Below, piece after piece: positions 46,170 to 55,498 of a DNA stretch of 64,000 bases. The notes beneath the pieces are model-generated. The model searched no databases. It worked only from the letters and a program-made list of their open reading frames with translations, and was not told the origin of the DNA. Where the stretch lies: positions 288,295 through 352,294 of the forward strand of contig NZ_BBMB01000011.1 of NCBI RefSeq assembly GCF_000971235.1. Direction: 5' to 3'. The first letter of the stretch is position 1. Every line of letters starts with the position of its first letter. The DNA comes from Demequina subtropica (GTDB lineage Bacteria; Actinomycetota; Actinomycetes; Actinomycetales; Demequinaceae). The position numbers and the translations under genes were made by a program.

Positions 46170-47606
46170 ATGACCACCACGCTGATCACCGGAGGCACCG
46201 TCGTCTCCGCCACGGGCCGCGTGCTCGCGGATGTGCTCGTCGACGGCGAGACCATCGTCGCCGTCCTCCAGCCCGGCTCGACCTCGCTGGGCGCGGACCT
46301 CCCGAGCACCGTCGACCGCGTCATCGACGCGACCGGCAAGTACGTCATCCCCGGCGGCATCGACGCGCACACGCACATGCAGCTGCCGTTCGGCGGCACC
46401 TCCGCCTCGGACACGTTCGAGACCGGCACCGCCGCCGCCGCGTGGGGAGGCACCACCTCCATCGTCGACTTCGCGGTCCAGAGCTACGGCGGCAAGGTGC
46501 AGGACGGCCTGGCCGCCTGGCACGAGCTCGCCGCCGGCAACTGCCACGTCGACTACGGCTTCCACCAGATCGTCGGCGGCGTCGACGACGACTCCCTGGC
46601 GGCGCTCCCATGGCTCATCGACGAGGGCATCACCAGCTACAAGATGTTCATGGCTTACCCCGGCGTCTTCTACGCCGACGACGCTCAGATCCTCAAGGCC
46701 ATGCAGGTCGCAGCGGACAACGGCCTGCTCACGATGATGCACGCGGAGAACGGCCCCGTCATCGACGTGATCGCGGAGCAGCTGGTCAAGCAGGGCAAGA
46801 CCTCGCCGTACTACCACGGTGTCGCCCGCGTCTGGCAGGCCGAGGAGGAGGCGACGCACCGCGCGATCATGCTCTCCGACATCACCGGCGCCCCGCTGTA
46901 CGTGGTGCACGTCTCCGCCAAGCAGGCGGTCGCGCAGCTCGCGGCGGCGCGCGACAACGGCAAGAACGTGTTCGGCGAGACCTGCCCGCAGTACCTCTAC
47001 ATGTCGCTCGAGGAGCAGCTCGGCGCGACCAGCGAGGAGTGGGGCGACTTCGAGGGAGCCAAGTACGTGTGCTCGACCCCGGTGCGCTCGCGTGCCGAGG
47101 GCCACCAGGACCACATGTGGCAGGCGCTGCGCACCAACGACCTCCAGATGGTCTCCACGGACCACTGCCCCTTCTGCATGAAGGACCAGAAGGAGCTCGG
47201 GCTCGGCGACTTCCGCAAGATCCCCAACGGCATCGGCTCCGTCGAGCACCGCATGGACCTCATGTACCAGGGCGTCGTGACCGGGCAGATCACCCTCGAG
47301 CGCTGGGTCGAGCTCACCTCGACCACGCCGGCGCGCATGTTCGGCATGTACGGCAAGAAGGGCGTGATCCAGCCCGGTGCCGACGCGGACATCGTCATCT
47401 ACGACCCGAACGGCCACACGTCGATCGGCATCGACGGCAAGCACCACATGAACATGGACCACTCCGCGTGGGAGGGCTACGAGATCGACGGCAAGGTCGA
47501 CACGGTCATCTCCCGCGGCCGTGTGCTCGTCGAGAACGACACGTTCCACGGCGTCAAGGGCCACGGGCAGTTCCTCAAGCGCGGCCTGTCGCAGTACCTG
47601 ATCTGA
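46170..47606 (+). CDS. hydA: Dihydropyrimidinase (hydantoinase)
   Basis: A 478-residue amidohydrolase that opens dihydrouracil or hydantoins. Metal site: DAHTHMQLPFGG (residues 65-76), the carboxylated lysine in SYKMFMAYPG (about residue 156), His in MMHAENG and VVHVSAK, and Asp in STDHCPF (about 330). Length and motif order match dihydropyrimidinase. It produces the substrate of the preceding ureidopropionase. Second of seven co-directional genes; the next gene starts 12 bases later. Confidence 0.93.
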   Translation: MTTTLITGGTVVSATGRVLADVLVDGETIVAVLQPGSTSLGADLPSTVDRVIDATGKYVIPGGIDAHTHMQLPFGGTSASDTFETGTAAAAWGGTTSIVDFAVQSYGGKVQDGLAAWHELAAGNCHVDYGFHQIVGGVDDDSLAALPWLIDEGITSYKMFMAYPGVFYADDAQILKAMQVAADNGLLTMMHAENGPVIDVIAEQLVKQGKTSPYYHGVARVWQAEEEATHRAIMLSDITGAPLYVVHVSAKQAVAQLAAARDNGKNVFGETCPQYLYMSLEEQLGATSEEWGDFEGAKYVCSTPVRSRAEGHQDHMWQALRTNDLQMVSTDHCPFCMKDQKELGLGDFRKIPNGIGSVEHRMDLMYQGVVTGQITLERWVELTSTTPARMFGMYGKKGVIQPGADADIVIYDPNGHTSIGIDGKHHMNMDHSAWEGYEIDGKVDTVISRGRVLVENDTFHGVKGHGQFLKRGLSQYLI

Positions 47607-47617
47607 GGAGGCTCACC

Positions 47618-48634
47618 ATGGAATTCGGGGTCGTCCTTCAGACCAACCCTCCCGCGCAGCGCACCATCGCGCTCGCCAAGCTGGCCGAGGAGCACGGCTT
47701 CGGCTACGCGTGGACGTTCGACTCGCACCTGCTGTGGCAGGAGCCGTACGTCATCTACAGCGCGATCCTCGCGCAGACCGACCGCATCAAGGTCGGGCCC
47801 TTCGTCACCAACCCCGCGACGCGCGACTGGACGGTCACCGCCTCGGTCTTCGCGACGCTCAACGAGATGTACGGCAACCGCACGGTGTGCGGCATGGGTC
47901 GCGGCGACTCGGCGGTGCGCGTCACCAACGGCAAGCCCGTCACGGTGCGCGAGATGCGCGAGTCGATCCACGTGATCCGCGAGCTCGCGAACTGCCGGTC
48001 CGTCGAGTACAAGGGCTCGCAGCTCCAGTTCCCGTGGGCGCGGACCTCCTCGCTCGAGGTCTGGGTCGCGGCGTACGGCCCGCTCGCGCTCAAGGCCGCA
48101 GGCGAGGTGGGCGACGGCTTCATCCTCCAGTGCGCGGACGTCGACATCGCGCGCTGGATGATCGACTCGGTGAAGGCGGCGGCGGAAGGGGTCGGCCGCG
48201 ACCCCGAGAGCCTCACGTTCTGCGTCTCCGCGCCCATGTACATCGGCGACGACTGGGAGCACATGCGCGAGCAGTGCCGCTGGTTCGGCGGCATGGTGGG
48301 CAACCACGTCGCGGACATCGTGGGCCGCTACGGCGACTCGGGGGCGATCCCGACCGCGCTGTCCGACTACATCAAGGGCCGCGAGGGCTACGACTACAAC
48401 GAGCATGGCCGCGCGGGGAACTCGCACACCGAGTTCGTCCCCGACGAGATCGTCGACCGCTTCTGCGTGCTCGGCACGGCGGCGGACCACATCGCGAAGC
48501 TCGAGGAGCTGCGCGACGCCGGCATGACCCAGTTCGCGGGCTACCTCCAGCACGACAACAAGGAGGAGACGCTCCGCGTCTACGGCGAGACGGTCATCCC
48601 GGCACTGACGGACGCGATCACGGCGAAGGTGTGA
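47618..48634 (+). CDS. F420-type LLM oxidoreductase of the pyrimidine operon
   Basis: A 338-residue luciferase-like protein. FGYAWTFDSHLLWQEPYVIYSAILAQTDRIKVGPFVTNPATRDWTV (about residues 28-72) and MGRGDSAVRVTNGKP match the CPS_4081/TIGR03842 subfamily, predicted to use F420 and typically found in hydantoin or pyrimidine clusters. The C-terminal third holds FVPDEIVDRFCVLGTAADHIAKLEEL. The operon has no dihydropyrimidine dehydrogenase, so reduction of uracil or a related step is a possible role. GAGGAGGCTCACC precedes the ATG. Confidence 0.85.
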   Translation: MEFGVVLQTNPPAQRTIALAKLAEEHGFGYAWTFDSHLLWQEPYVIYSAILAQTDRIKVGPFVTNPATRDWTVTASVFATLNEMYGNRTVCGMGRGDSAVRVTNGKPVTVREMRESIHVIRELANCRSVEYKGSQLQFPWARTSSLEVWVAAYGPLALKAAGEVGDGFILQCADVDIARWMIDSVKAAAEGVGRDPESLTFCVSAPMYIGDDWEHMREQCRWFGGMVGNHVADIVGRYGDSGAIPTALSDYIKGREGYDYNEHGRAGNSHTEFVPDEIVDRFCVLGTAADHIAKLEELRDAGMTQFAGYLQHDNKEETLRVYGETVIPALTDAITAKV

Positions 48635-48642
48635 GGCGGACG

Positions 48643-49518
48643 ATGCGGACGGCCAGGGCGCAGTCGATCCTCTGGGGCGTCGTCGGCGTCCTCGGGGTCG
48701 CGGCGCTCTGGGAGCTCTACAAGGCGGTCGCGCCCGACGAGGGCGTCACGGTGGGATCGATCACAGTCCTGCCCCGCACCACCGACATCGCGATGCCGCA
48801 CATCTGGGACATGGTGACGCGGCTGTTCGATCCGGTCACCCGCGCCGCCGACGCCGATGTGCTCTGGTGGGCGGTGCTGCAGGCGGCGGCGTTCTCGCTG
48901 GGCATCGCGGCGCTCGGGTGGGTGCTCGGCGTGATCTCCGGGATGCTGCTCGCGCTCCTCATGCAGCGCTGGCTCACCGCGGAGAGCGCGGTGCTCCCGT
49001 GGGTGGTGCTGAGCCAGACCGTGCCGCTCATCGCGATCGCGCCGCTGGTCAAGCGCTGGGGGACCAACATCCACGTCGGCTCCTTCCAGTGGGAGAACTG
49101 GATGTCGGTGGCGGTGATCGCGTCCTACCTCGCGTTCTTCCCCGTCGCCGTCAGCGCGCTCCGCGGGCTCAAGTCGCCGCCGCAGGCCGATACCGACCTG
49201 TTCCACGCCTACGCCGCGGGCTGGTGGACCACGCTGATCCGCCTCCGCCTGCCCGCCTCCGTCCCCTACCTGATGCCCGCGCTCAAGCTGGCCGCCGCGA
49301 ACGCCGTGGTGGGCACCGTGGTGGCCGAGGTCAGCATCGGCCTGGGCGGCGGCATCGGCCGCATGATCATCGAGTTCGCCGCCACCGCGAGCGGCGACCC
49401 CGCCAAGACCTGGGCCCCGATCTTCGGCGCCGTGCTCATCGGGCTGCTGTCCGCGGGGCTCGTCGCGCTGCTCGGGCGCGGTCTCGGGCGGTTCAGGAGA
49501 GGAGAGGTCCCCGCATGA
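48643..49518 (+). CDS. ABC transporter permease (SsuC/TauC type), first
   Basis: A 291-residue permease with six membrane spans. The LPWVVLSQTVPLIAIAPLVKRWG region (about residues 117-139) and the coupling sequence DLFHAYAAGWWTTLIRLRLPASVPYL near residue 186 are typical of nitrate/sulfonate/hydroxymethylpyrimidine-type importers. It is paired with the second permease two genes further on and, by operon context, imports pyrimidines, their dihydro derivatives or hydantoins. Eight bases separate it from the oxidoreductase gene, and its stop overlaps the ATPase start. Confidence 0.9.
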   Translation: MRTARAQSILWGVVGVLGVAALWELYKAVAPDEGVTVGSITVLPRTTDIAMPHIWDMVTRLFDPVTRAADADVLWWAVLQAAAFSLGIAALGWVLGVISGMLLALLMQRWLTAESAVLPWVVLSQTVPLIAIAPLVKRWGTNIHVGSFQWENWMSVAVIASYLAFFPVAVSALRGLKSPPQADTDLFHAYAAGWWTTLIRLRLPASVPYLMPALKLAAANAVVGTVVAEVSIGLGGGIGRMIIEFAATASGDPAKTWAPIFGAVLIGLLSAGLVALLGRGLGRFRRGEVPA

Positions 49519-50327
49519 GCGCCACCCGCGCCGCCGTCACCATCCAGGGCGTCGACAAGGTCTTCCGCACCCGCAAGGGCGGGGAGGTCCACGCGCTGTC
49601 CGACGTCAGCCTCGAGGTCGCCGCCGGCGAGTTCGTGTCGCTGATCGGGCCCTCGGGCTGCGGCAAGAGCACGCTCATGCGGCTGGTCGCCGACCTCGAC
49701 CCCGCCACCGGCGGCGAGATCACGGTGTTCGGCAAGACCGTCGAGCAGGCGCGCAAGGACCAGGACTACGGGATCGCGTTCCAGCAGGCGGGCCTGCTGC
49801 CGTGGCGCACCGTGCGGGCCAACATCGAGCTGCCGCTCGAGATCCACGGGGTCGACGCGCGTGCCCGCAAGGAGCGCTCGGACGAGCTGCTCGCGCTCAT
49901 CGGCCTCGAGGACTTCGCGGACCACCACCCCGACCAGCTCTCGGGCGGCATGAAGCAGCGCGTCGCGATCGCCCGGTCCATGGCCGAGCGGCCCCGGCTG
50001 CTCCTCATGGACGAGCCCTTCGGCGCGCTCGACGAGATGACGCGCGAGCACATGCAGAACGAGCTGGTCGCGCTGTGCCAGGAGACCGGCGCCGCCGTGA
50101 TCTTCGTGACGCACTCGATCCCGGAGGCGGTGTTCCTCTCGGACCGCGTGGTGGTGATGTCGCCCCGGCCGGGCCGGATCACGGACATCATCGACCTCAG
50201 CTTCTCCTCGCGCGACGAGGATCTGCGCGAGGACGCCGCGTTCTACAAGGGCGTCACGGCGGTGCGCTCCGCGCTGCACGGCGGCGCCGACGCATCGCCC
50301 GGTCCCCGGGGGGTCGAGAACCGATGA
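49515..50327 (+). CDS. ABC transporter ATPase for the pyrimidine importer
   Basis: A 270-residue ATPase of the SsuB/TauB type. Walker A is GPSGCGKSTLMRL (about residues 44-56), the signature LSGGMKQRVAIARSM and Walker B LLLMDEPFGALDEMTREHMQ; the H-loop is FVTHSIPEAVFLSDRVVVMS. It overlaps the permeases on both sides by four bases, so the three form one translation unit. It powers uptake of the operon's substrate. All catalytic motifs are intact. Confidence 0.93.
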   Translation: MSATRAAVTIQGVDKVFRTRKGGEVHALSDVSLEVAAGEFVSLIGPSGCGKSTLMRLVADLDPATGGEITVFGKTVEQARKDQDYGIAFQQAGLLPWRTVRANIELPLEIHGVDARARKERSDELLALIGLEDFADHHPDQLSGGMKQRVAIARSMAERPRLLLMDEPFGALDEMTREHMQNELVALCQETGAAVIFVTHSIPEAVFLSDRVVVMSPRPGRITDIIDLSFSSRDEDLREDAAFYKGVTAVRSALHGGADASPGPRGVENR

Positions 50328-51091
50328 GAGGCTCGACCACGGCACGGACGATGCTCGCCCCGGTGGCGCTGGGCGTCGTCGCGATCGCGCTGTGGCAGCT
50401 GCTCGTGGTCGCCTTCGAGGTCAAGCCGTTCCTGGTGCCGTCCCCGTCCGGGATCGCGGGCGCGTTCACCGAGTCCTTCTCGCACATCGTCGACGCGGCG
50501 AAGGTGACGGGCCTCAACGCCCTCATCGGCCTCGTCGTGGGAGGGCTGACGGGCATCCTCGTCGCGATCTTCGCGAACGCGCTGCGCGTGCTGTCGCAGA
50601 TGCTCGCCCCCCTGGTCGCGGCGCTCGCGGTCATCCCCATCGTGGCGCTCGCGCCGGTGTTCTACGCGATGTTCGGCGCGGCCGCCCACACCGGCCGGCA
50701 GATCATCGCCGCCATCGCGGTGTTCGTGCCGATGTATCTCAACACGTTGAACGGTCTCCGCCAGGTGGAGCCCGTGCATCGTGACCTCATGCGGTCCTAT
50801 GCCGCGACGGCCGAGCAGGCCAACCGCCTGCTCCTCCTCCCTGGAGCCGTGCCCTACGTCCTCAACGGTCTCAAGATCGGTTCGTCGCTCGCGGTCATCT
50901 CGGCGCTCATCGCGGAGTACTTCGGTGGCCCGGCGAACGGTCTGGGCAAGGCGATCACCTCCGCAGCGGCGGGCAGCAACTACACGGGGGCCTGGGCGTA
51001 CGTCCTCGGCGCCGTGCTGCTCGGCGCGCTCTTCTACGGCGTGACGGCAGGCATCGAGGCCTGGGCGCTGCGTCGTCGCGGGGGGTCATAG
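50324..51091 (+). CDS. ABC transporter permease (SsuC/TauC type), second
   Basis: A 255-residue permease. Six spans are predicted, with PFLVPSPSGIAGAFTES in the first periplasmic loop and the coupling loop HRDLMRSYAATAEQANRLLLLPGAVPYVLNGLKIG near residues 147-181. IAEYFGG after it is typical of the family. Together with the first permease it makes a heterodimeric channel. It overlaps the ATPase stop and is followed by the binding-protein gene after 66 bases. Confidence 0.9.
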   Translation: MRGSTTARTMLAPVALGVVAIALWQLLVVAFEVKPFLVPSPSGIAGAFTESFSHIVDAAKVTGLNALIGLVVGGLTGILVAIFANALRVLSQMLAPLVAALAVIPIVALAPVFYAMFGAAAHTGRQIIAAIAVFVPMYLNTLNGLRQVEPVHRDLMRSYAATAEQANRLLLLPGAVPYVLNGLKIGSSLAVISALIAEYFGGPANGLGKAITSAAAGSNYTGAWAYVLGAVLLGALFYGVTAGIEAWALRRRGGS

Positions 51092-51157
51092 GCGTCCGCC
51101 GGCGGGCGGTCGAGCAGGTCAGCAAGGCATCACAGGGAGAACGAGGGGTAGGGACAG

Positions 51158-52339
51158 ATGGCATTCATCGCAACTCGCGGCGCGCGCGCGGCCGCGTTCA
51201 CGGCGGCGGCGCTCGGCGCGCTCACGCTCACCGGCTGTTCGTCGGACGAGGCGGAGCCGGCGGCGACCGGCGGCGACACGGGCTCGGAGGCGCCCGCGGA
51301 GCTCACCGCGGTCTCGGTGCAGCTCCAGTGGCTCACGCAGGCGCAGTTCGCCTGCTACTACGCGGCGGCCGATCAGGGCTACTACGAGGACGAGGGCCTC
51401 GACGTCACGATCATCCCCGGCGCGGTCGACATCGTGCCCATCGACGTGCTCACGTCGGGCGGCGCGGACTTCGCGGTGTCGTGGGTTCCCAAGGTGCTCG
51501 GCGCGATCGAGCAGGGCGCGACCGTCACCAACGTCGCGCAGATCTTCGAGCGCTCGGGCACCATGCAGGTGGCGTTCGCGGACTCGGGCATCACCTCGGC
51601 CGCGGACCTCGCGGGCAAGAGCGTCGGCTCGTGGGGCTACGGCAACGAGTGGGAGCTGATCGCCGGCATGCAGGCCAACGGCGTCACGCTCGCGGACCTC
51701 CCGGGCGGCGCGACCGTCCAGCAGGCCTTCGACATGAACGCCTTCATCGCGGGCGACATCGACGCGGCGCAGGCCATGACGTACAACGAGTACGCCCAGG
51801 TCCTCGAGACCGTGAACCCGGAGACCGGCGAGCTCTACACGCCGGAGGACCTGGTGGTCATCGACTGGAACGAGGAGGGCACCGCGATGCTCCAGGACGC
51901 CATCTGGGCGGACTCCGAGCGTCTCGCGTCCGACGAGGACTACGCGGCCACCACCACCAAGTTCATCAAGGGCACCATCAAGGGCTGCGTCTACGCCAAG
52001 GACGAGCCCGAGGCGGCGGCGGACATCGTGACGGCGGCGGGCTCGACGCTCGGCACCTCGCACCAGCTGTGGATGACCAACGAGGTCAACAAGCTGATCT
52101 TCCCGTCCACCTCCGGCGTGGGCCACATCAACGAGGACCAGTGGAGCTCGACGGTCGCCATGGCGCTCGAGACGGTCAACCCCGAGGGAGCGACCATCAT
52201 CACGGCCGACCCGCCGGAGACCGCCTACTCGAACGAGTACGTGGACGCGGCTCTCGAGGAGCTCAAGGCCGACGGCGTGGACGTCATGGGTGAGGACTTC
52301 GCGCCCATCGAGGTCACGCTGAACGAGGGCGGCGCGTAG
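51158..52339 (+). CDS. NMT1/THI5-like binding lipoprotein of the pyrimidine importer
   Basis: A 393-residue binding protein with a lipobox LTGCSS (Cys at residue 24). QLQWLTQAQFACYYAAADQGYYEDEGLDVTIIPG (about residues 51-84) is the signature of NMT1/THI5-type receptors that bind thiamine precursors, pyrimidines or riboflavin. GGADFAVSWVPKVL and AMTYNEYAQVL follow. The ligand is likely a pyrimidine or hydantoin given the co-transcribed catabolic enzymes. Last gene of the operon; the dispersed palindrome copy 2 follows 23 bases after the stop. Confidence 0.9.
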   Translation: MAFIATRGARAAAFTAAALGALTLTGCSSDEAEPAATGGDTGSEAPAELTAVSVQLQWLTQAQFACYYAAADQGYYEDEGLDVTIIPGAVDIVPIDVLTSGGADFAVSWVPKVLGAIEQGATVTNVAQIFERSGTMQVAFADSGITSAADLAGKSVGSWGYGNEWELIAGMQANGVTLADLPGGATVQQAFDMNAFIAGDIDAAQAMTYNEYAQVLETVNPETGELYTPEDLVVIDWNEEGTAMLQDAIWADSERLASDEDYAATTTKFIKGTIKGCVYAKDEPEAAADIVTAAGSTLGTSHQLWMTNEVNKLIFPSTSGVGHINEDQWSSTVAMALETVNPEGATIITADPPETAYSNEYVDAALEELKADGVDVMGEDFAPIEVTLNEGGA

Positions 52340-52362
52340 GCCCTAGCCGCCTCCGCGTGCTG

Positions 52363-52411
52363 GCGGGACATGGGTGCAGGATCCGGCTCGGATCCGGCGC
52401 TCATGTCCCGC
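52363..52411. repeat. Palindrome, dispersed repeat copy 2
   Basis: Arms of 22 nt (52363-52384 and 52390-52411) around a 5-nt loop, the same left arm as at 37315 with three changes in the right arm; two of the three leave G-U pairs. It sits between convergent genes and could end both transcripts. Confidence 0.88.
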
Positions 52412-52425
52412 TGGCGCGTTCAGGC

Positions 52426-53109
52426 TCAGCGCGCGACGCGCACGAACTGCACCACGTTGCCGCCCTCGCGGTGCTCGAAGCCCAGGTGCTCGTAGAGGCG
52501 GATCGCGGTCGCGTTGCCTGCGCCGGTGTGGAGGAACGGTCGGCGGCCCTGCTCGCGGATGCCGTGCGCCACCACCTCCATGAGCCGGGTCGCGAGCCCG
52601 CGGCCGCGGTGGGTGTCGCGCGTGCACACCGCGCTGATCTCGGTCCACGACGGGGTGGTGAGCCGCTCGCCGGCCAGCGCGACCAGGCGGCCCTCCTCGC
52701 GGATCCCGTAGTAGGCGCCCATGAGCGGCGTCTCCGGGAAGAACGGCCCCGGCTGCGCCTCGGCGACGATCTCGAGCATCTCCTGGGCGTCGTCGAGCGA
52801 GAGCCGCACCACGTCATCGTCCGCGGGACGCCCGAAGCCCTCGGGCGCGGTCATCTGCACCACCGCGAAGCGCTCGGTCTCCTCCCAGCAGTCGGGGACC
52901 TCCTGCGGGACGCCGAACAGGATCATCTCGTCCTCGCCCGCGATGCCGGCGAGGTCGCTCCAGTCCTGGGCCGTGGGCTCCGGGGGCACGGCTGCGAACG
53001 AGGCGACGGTCGGGCGGAAGCGCGCCGCCCCGCCCTGGCGGAGGGCGAGGTGACGATGCGCGCCGGACAGCGCGTGGAAGACGGGGTGGTCGAGCTCGGA
53101 GAGGGACAT
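52426..53109 (-). CDS. GNAT family N-acetyltransferase
   Basis: A 227-residue protein whose C-terminal half is a GNAT domain. The acetyl-CoA loop is VCTRDTHRGRGLATRLMEVV (about residues 163-182), followed by FLHTGAGNATAIRLYEHLGF, the last two strands. The N-terminal 100 residues look like a degenerate repeat of the fold, as in FR47-type proteins. The substrate is unknown. The ATG before SLSELDH is chosen; an upstream in-frame extension overlaps a palindrome and lacks family likeness. Confidence 0.85.
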   Translation of the reverse strand: MSLSELDHPVFHALSGAHRHLALRQGGAARFRPTVASFAAVPPEPTAQDWSDLAGIAGEDEMILFGVPQEVPDCWEETERFAVVQMTAPEGFGRPADDDVVRLSLDDAQEMLEIVAEAQPGPFFPETPLMGAYYGIREEGRLVALAGERLTTPSWTEISAVCTRDTHRGRGLATRLMEVVAHGIREQGRRPFLHTGAGNATAIRLYEHLGFEHREGGNVVQFVRVAR

Positions 53110-53133
53110 GAGGTCGATTCTGCCGCCCTTGGC

Positions 53134-53190
53134 TCCCGGCTGACACACCGGTGCTCGCACACGTGGGCGCGCGCCCATGTGTCAGCGGGA
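53134..53190. repeat. Nested intergenic palindrome
   Basis: The outer arms TCCCG(G)CTGACAC (53134-53146) and GTGTCAGCGGGA (53179-53190) pair with one bulged base; inside, ACACGTGGGCGC and GCGCCCATGTGT form a second dyad. It fills most of the 86-base gap between the thiamine ATPase and GNAT genes. Confidence 0.7.
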
Positions 53191-53195
53191 CGCCC

Positions 53196-53846
53196 CTAGA
53201 CGAGCAGCCCGTCCTCCATGCGCAGCACGTGGTCGGCCATCACCGATGCCTCGGCGGCGTCGTGCGTCACCACCAGCCCGGTGGTGCCCGATGCTCGCAG
53301 GATGTCGCGGACCTCGACGGCCAAGCGACCCCGGAGGTCCGCGTCCAGGGAGGACAGCGGCTCGTCGAGCGCGAGCAGGCGCGGGCGCGGGGCCAGAGAC
53401 CGGGCGAGCGCGACGCGCTGCCGCTGCCCCCCGCTCAGCTCCGTGACCGCCCGCCCTCCGAGTCCCGCAAGCCCCACCAGCGCGAGCAGCTCCTCGACCC
53501 GCTCGGCTCGGGCGGCGCGGCCCACCCCCGCCATCTCGAGCCCGAACGCGATGTTCGCGCCCACCGTGAGGTGCGGGAACAACTGTCCGTCCTGGAACAC
53601 CAGCCCGAAGCCGCGCTTGTGCACGGGCACGCGCGCGAGGTCCTCGCCGTCCCACCGCACCGCCCCGCCGGCGGGCTCGACGATGCCCACCACGGCGGAC
53701 AGCAGCGAGGACTTGCCGCAGCCGGACGGCCCGAGCAACGCGACCGTCTCGCCACGCGGGATCTCGAGCGAGACGCCCCGGACGGCCTCGATCGGCGGCT
53801 TTCCGGGATAGGTGACGCGCAAATCCCGGACGGCGAGCCCGCTCAC
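53196..53846 (-). CDS. thiQ: Thiamine ABC transporter ATPase
   Basis: A 216-residue ATPase. Walker A is GPSGCGKSSLLSAV (about residues 38-51), the signature LSGGQRQRVALARSL and Walker B LLALDEPLSSLD; the H-loop is VVTHDAAEASVMAD. The short length without a regulatory domain is usual for ThiQ. The GTG start overlaps the permease stop as GTGA. Assignment to thiamine rests on the operon: a ThiB-like binding protein and a TPP riboswitch. Confidence 0.9.
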   Translation of the reverse strand: MSGLAVRDLRVTYPGKPPIEAVRGVSLEIPRGETVALLGPSGCGKSSLLSAVVGIVEPAGGAVRWDGEDLARVPVHKRGFGLVFQDGQLFPHLTVGANIAFGLEMAGVGRAARAERVEELLALVGLAGLGGRAVTELSGGQRQRVALARSLAPRPRLLALDEPLSSLDADLRGRLAVEVRDILRASGTTGLVVTHDAAEASVMADHVLRMEDGLLV

Positions 53847-55483
53847 AGCTCGGCCCCCACCGTGGTGCGCAGGCGCTCGGAGGCGAGCATGACCGCCGCG
53901 GTGACGGCGGCGAGCAGGACGGACGCGGCGAAGGCCATGCCCACATTGTCGATGCCCGGGCGCGACAGGAGGCGCGCGATCGCGGTCGGCAGCGTGGGCC
54001 GGTCGGGCCGCGCGACAAAAGCGGTGGCGCCGAACTCGCCCATCGAGATCGCGAAGGCGAAGGCGATCGACGCGGCGGTCGCGGACCTCAGCAGCGGTGC
54101 GTCCACGCGCCACAGCACGCGCCAGGGCGAGGCCCCCAGGGTCGCGGCAGCCGCCCGCAGGCGCGGGTCGATCGCCCGCGCGGCGGGGACCAGCGCCCGC
54201 ACCATGAGCGGCAGCGCGACCACGGCCTGCGCGATGGGGACCAGCCACCACGAGGCGCGCAGGTCCACCCCCAGCACGGAGCGGTTGAGGGTGAGCAGCA
54301 GCCCCAGCCCCACCACCACGGCGGACACCCCGAGCGGCAGCATCACCAGGGACTCGAGCAGCGACGCGCGCCGTGAGCGCCGTGCCACCAGCTGTGCGGT
54401 CACGATGCCCACGGCCGCGGCCATCGCCGTCGCCACCAGGGCCGTCAGCAGGGAGGTCACCGCCGCCTGCCACAGCGGCGCCGAGAGCGTCGAGCGCGCG
54501 GGGGGCTCGCCGAACAGGTGACGGTAGTGGTCGAGGCCGTAGCCGTCGGAGGTCCGCAGGGAGCGCTCGACCAACGCGATCGCGGGTAACGCGATCAGCA
54601 CGAGCGTGGGCGCCAGCGCCGCGGCGATCCCGGCGCGCTCGCTCCCGCGCGGCGCCCGCGCCGGCTCGACCGCGGCGGGCGGCCTCGGTGCCCGGGCCCG
54701 CGCGCTCACCCACAGCGCGATCCCGACGAACACCACCTGGACCAGCGCGAGCACGGCGGCGGCGCGCAGGTCGAGGAACTGGTTGACCTGGAGGTAGATC
54801 TCGGTCTCGACGGTGCGGATGCGCGATCCGCCCAGCACCAGCACCAGGGCGAAAGAGGTCGAGCAGAACAGCATCACCACCGCCGCGGCGCTCGCGATCG
54901 CGGGGCGCAGCGCGGGCAGCGTCACCCGCAGGAAGGCCCGGGACGGCGAGGCGCCCAGGGTGCGCGCCGCATCGGCCATGCGCGGGGAGAGCGACTCCCA
55001 CGCCCCGCCGACGATGCGCACCACCACCGAGATGTTGAAGAACACGAGCGCGAGCACGATCGCCGCCATCGACTGGTCGAGCCCCAGGGACCCGAGCAGC
55101 CCGTTGCGCGCGAAGAGCGCCTGGAACGCCGCGGCGACCACGATGGTCGGCAGCACGAAAGGCACGGTGACCAGCGCGCGCATGGTCCGCGCGCCGCGCC
55201 ATGCGAAACGCGACAACGCCCACGCCGCCGGGATGCCGAGCAGCAGCGAGCCGAGCGTGCCGAGCGCCGCGAGCACCACCGTGGCCCCGATCGCGTGCAG
55301 CGTCCGCGACCGCGTGAGCACCTCGAGCGCGCCCGCGAGATCCCCGCCGCCGAACCCGTCCTCGCCCAGGAGCCCCCGCACGATGACGGTGCCCGCGGGC
55401 CACAGGAAGAACAGCCCGAGGAAGCCGACCGGCAGCGCCGCGAGCGCCCACCAGAGGCGGGCGCTCGCGGGCCAGGGCTTCAT
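53843..55483 (-). CDS. thiP: Thiamine ABC transporter permease, fused double domain
   Basis: A 546-residue permease formed of two homologous halves, each with about six spans and a coupling loop (DAARTLGASPSRAFLRVTLP near residue 170, AAATLGASPWRVLWRVDAPLL near residue 443). Duplicated single-chain permeases are typical of ThiP and iron(III) transporters. A basic Ala/Pro-rich cytoplasmic linker (about 262-288) joins the halves. It carries thiamine or a phosphate ester with the binding protein and ATPase. Overlaps the ATPase by four bases and lies 15 bases after the binding-protein stop. Confidence 0.9.
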   Translation of the reverse strand: MKPWPASARLWWALAALPVGFLGLFFLWPAGTVIVRGLLGEDGFGGGDLAGALEVLTRSRTLHAIGATVVLAALGTLGSLLLGIPAAWALSRFAWRGARTMRALVTVPFVLPTIVVAAAFQALFARNGLLGSLGLDQSMAAIVLALVFFNISVVVRIVGGAWESLSPRMADAARTLGASPSRAFLRVTLPALRPAIASAAAVVMLFCSTSFALVLVLGGSRIRTVETEIYLQVNQFLDLRAAAVLALVQVVFVGIALWVSARARAPRPPAAVEPARAPRGSERAGIAAALAPTLVLIALPAIALVERSLRTSDGYGLDHYRHLFGEPPARSTLSAPLWQAAVTSLLTALVATAMAAAVGIVTAQLVARRSRRASLLESLVMLPLGVSAVVVGLGLLLTLNRSVLGVDLRASWWLVPIAQAVVALPLMVRALVPAARAIDPRLRAAAATLGASPWRVLWRVDAPLLRSATAASIAFAFAISMGEFGATAFVARPDRPTLPTAIARLLSRPGIDNVGMAFAASVLLAAVTAAVMLASERLRTTVGAEL

Positions 55484-55498
55484 CGGGTGCTTCTCAGG

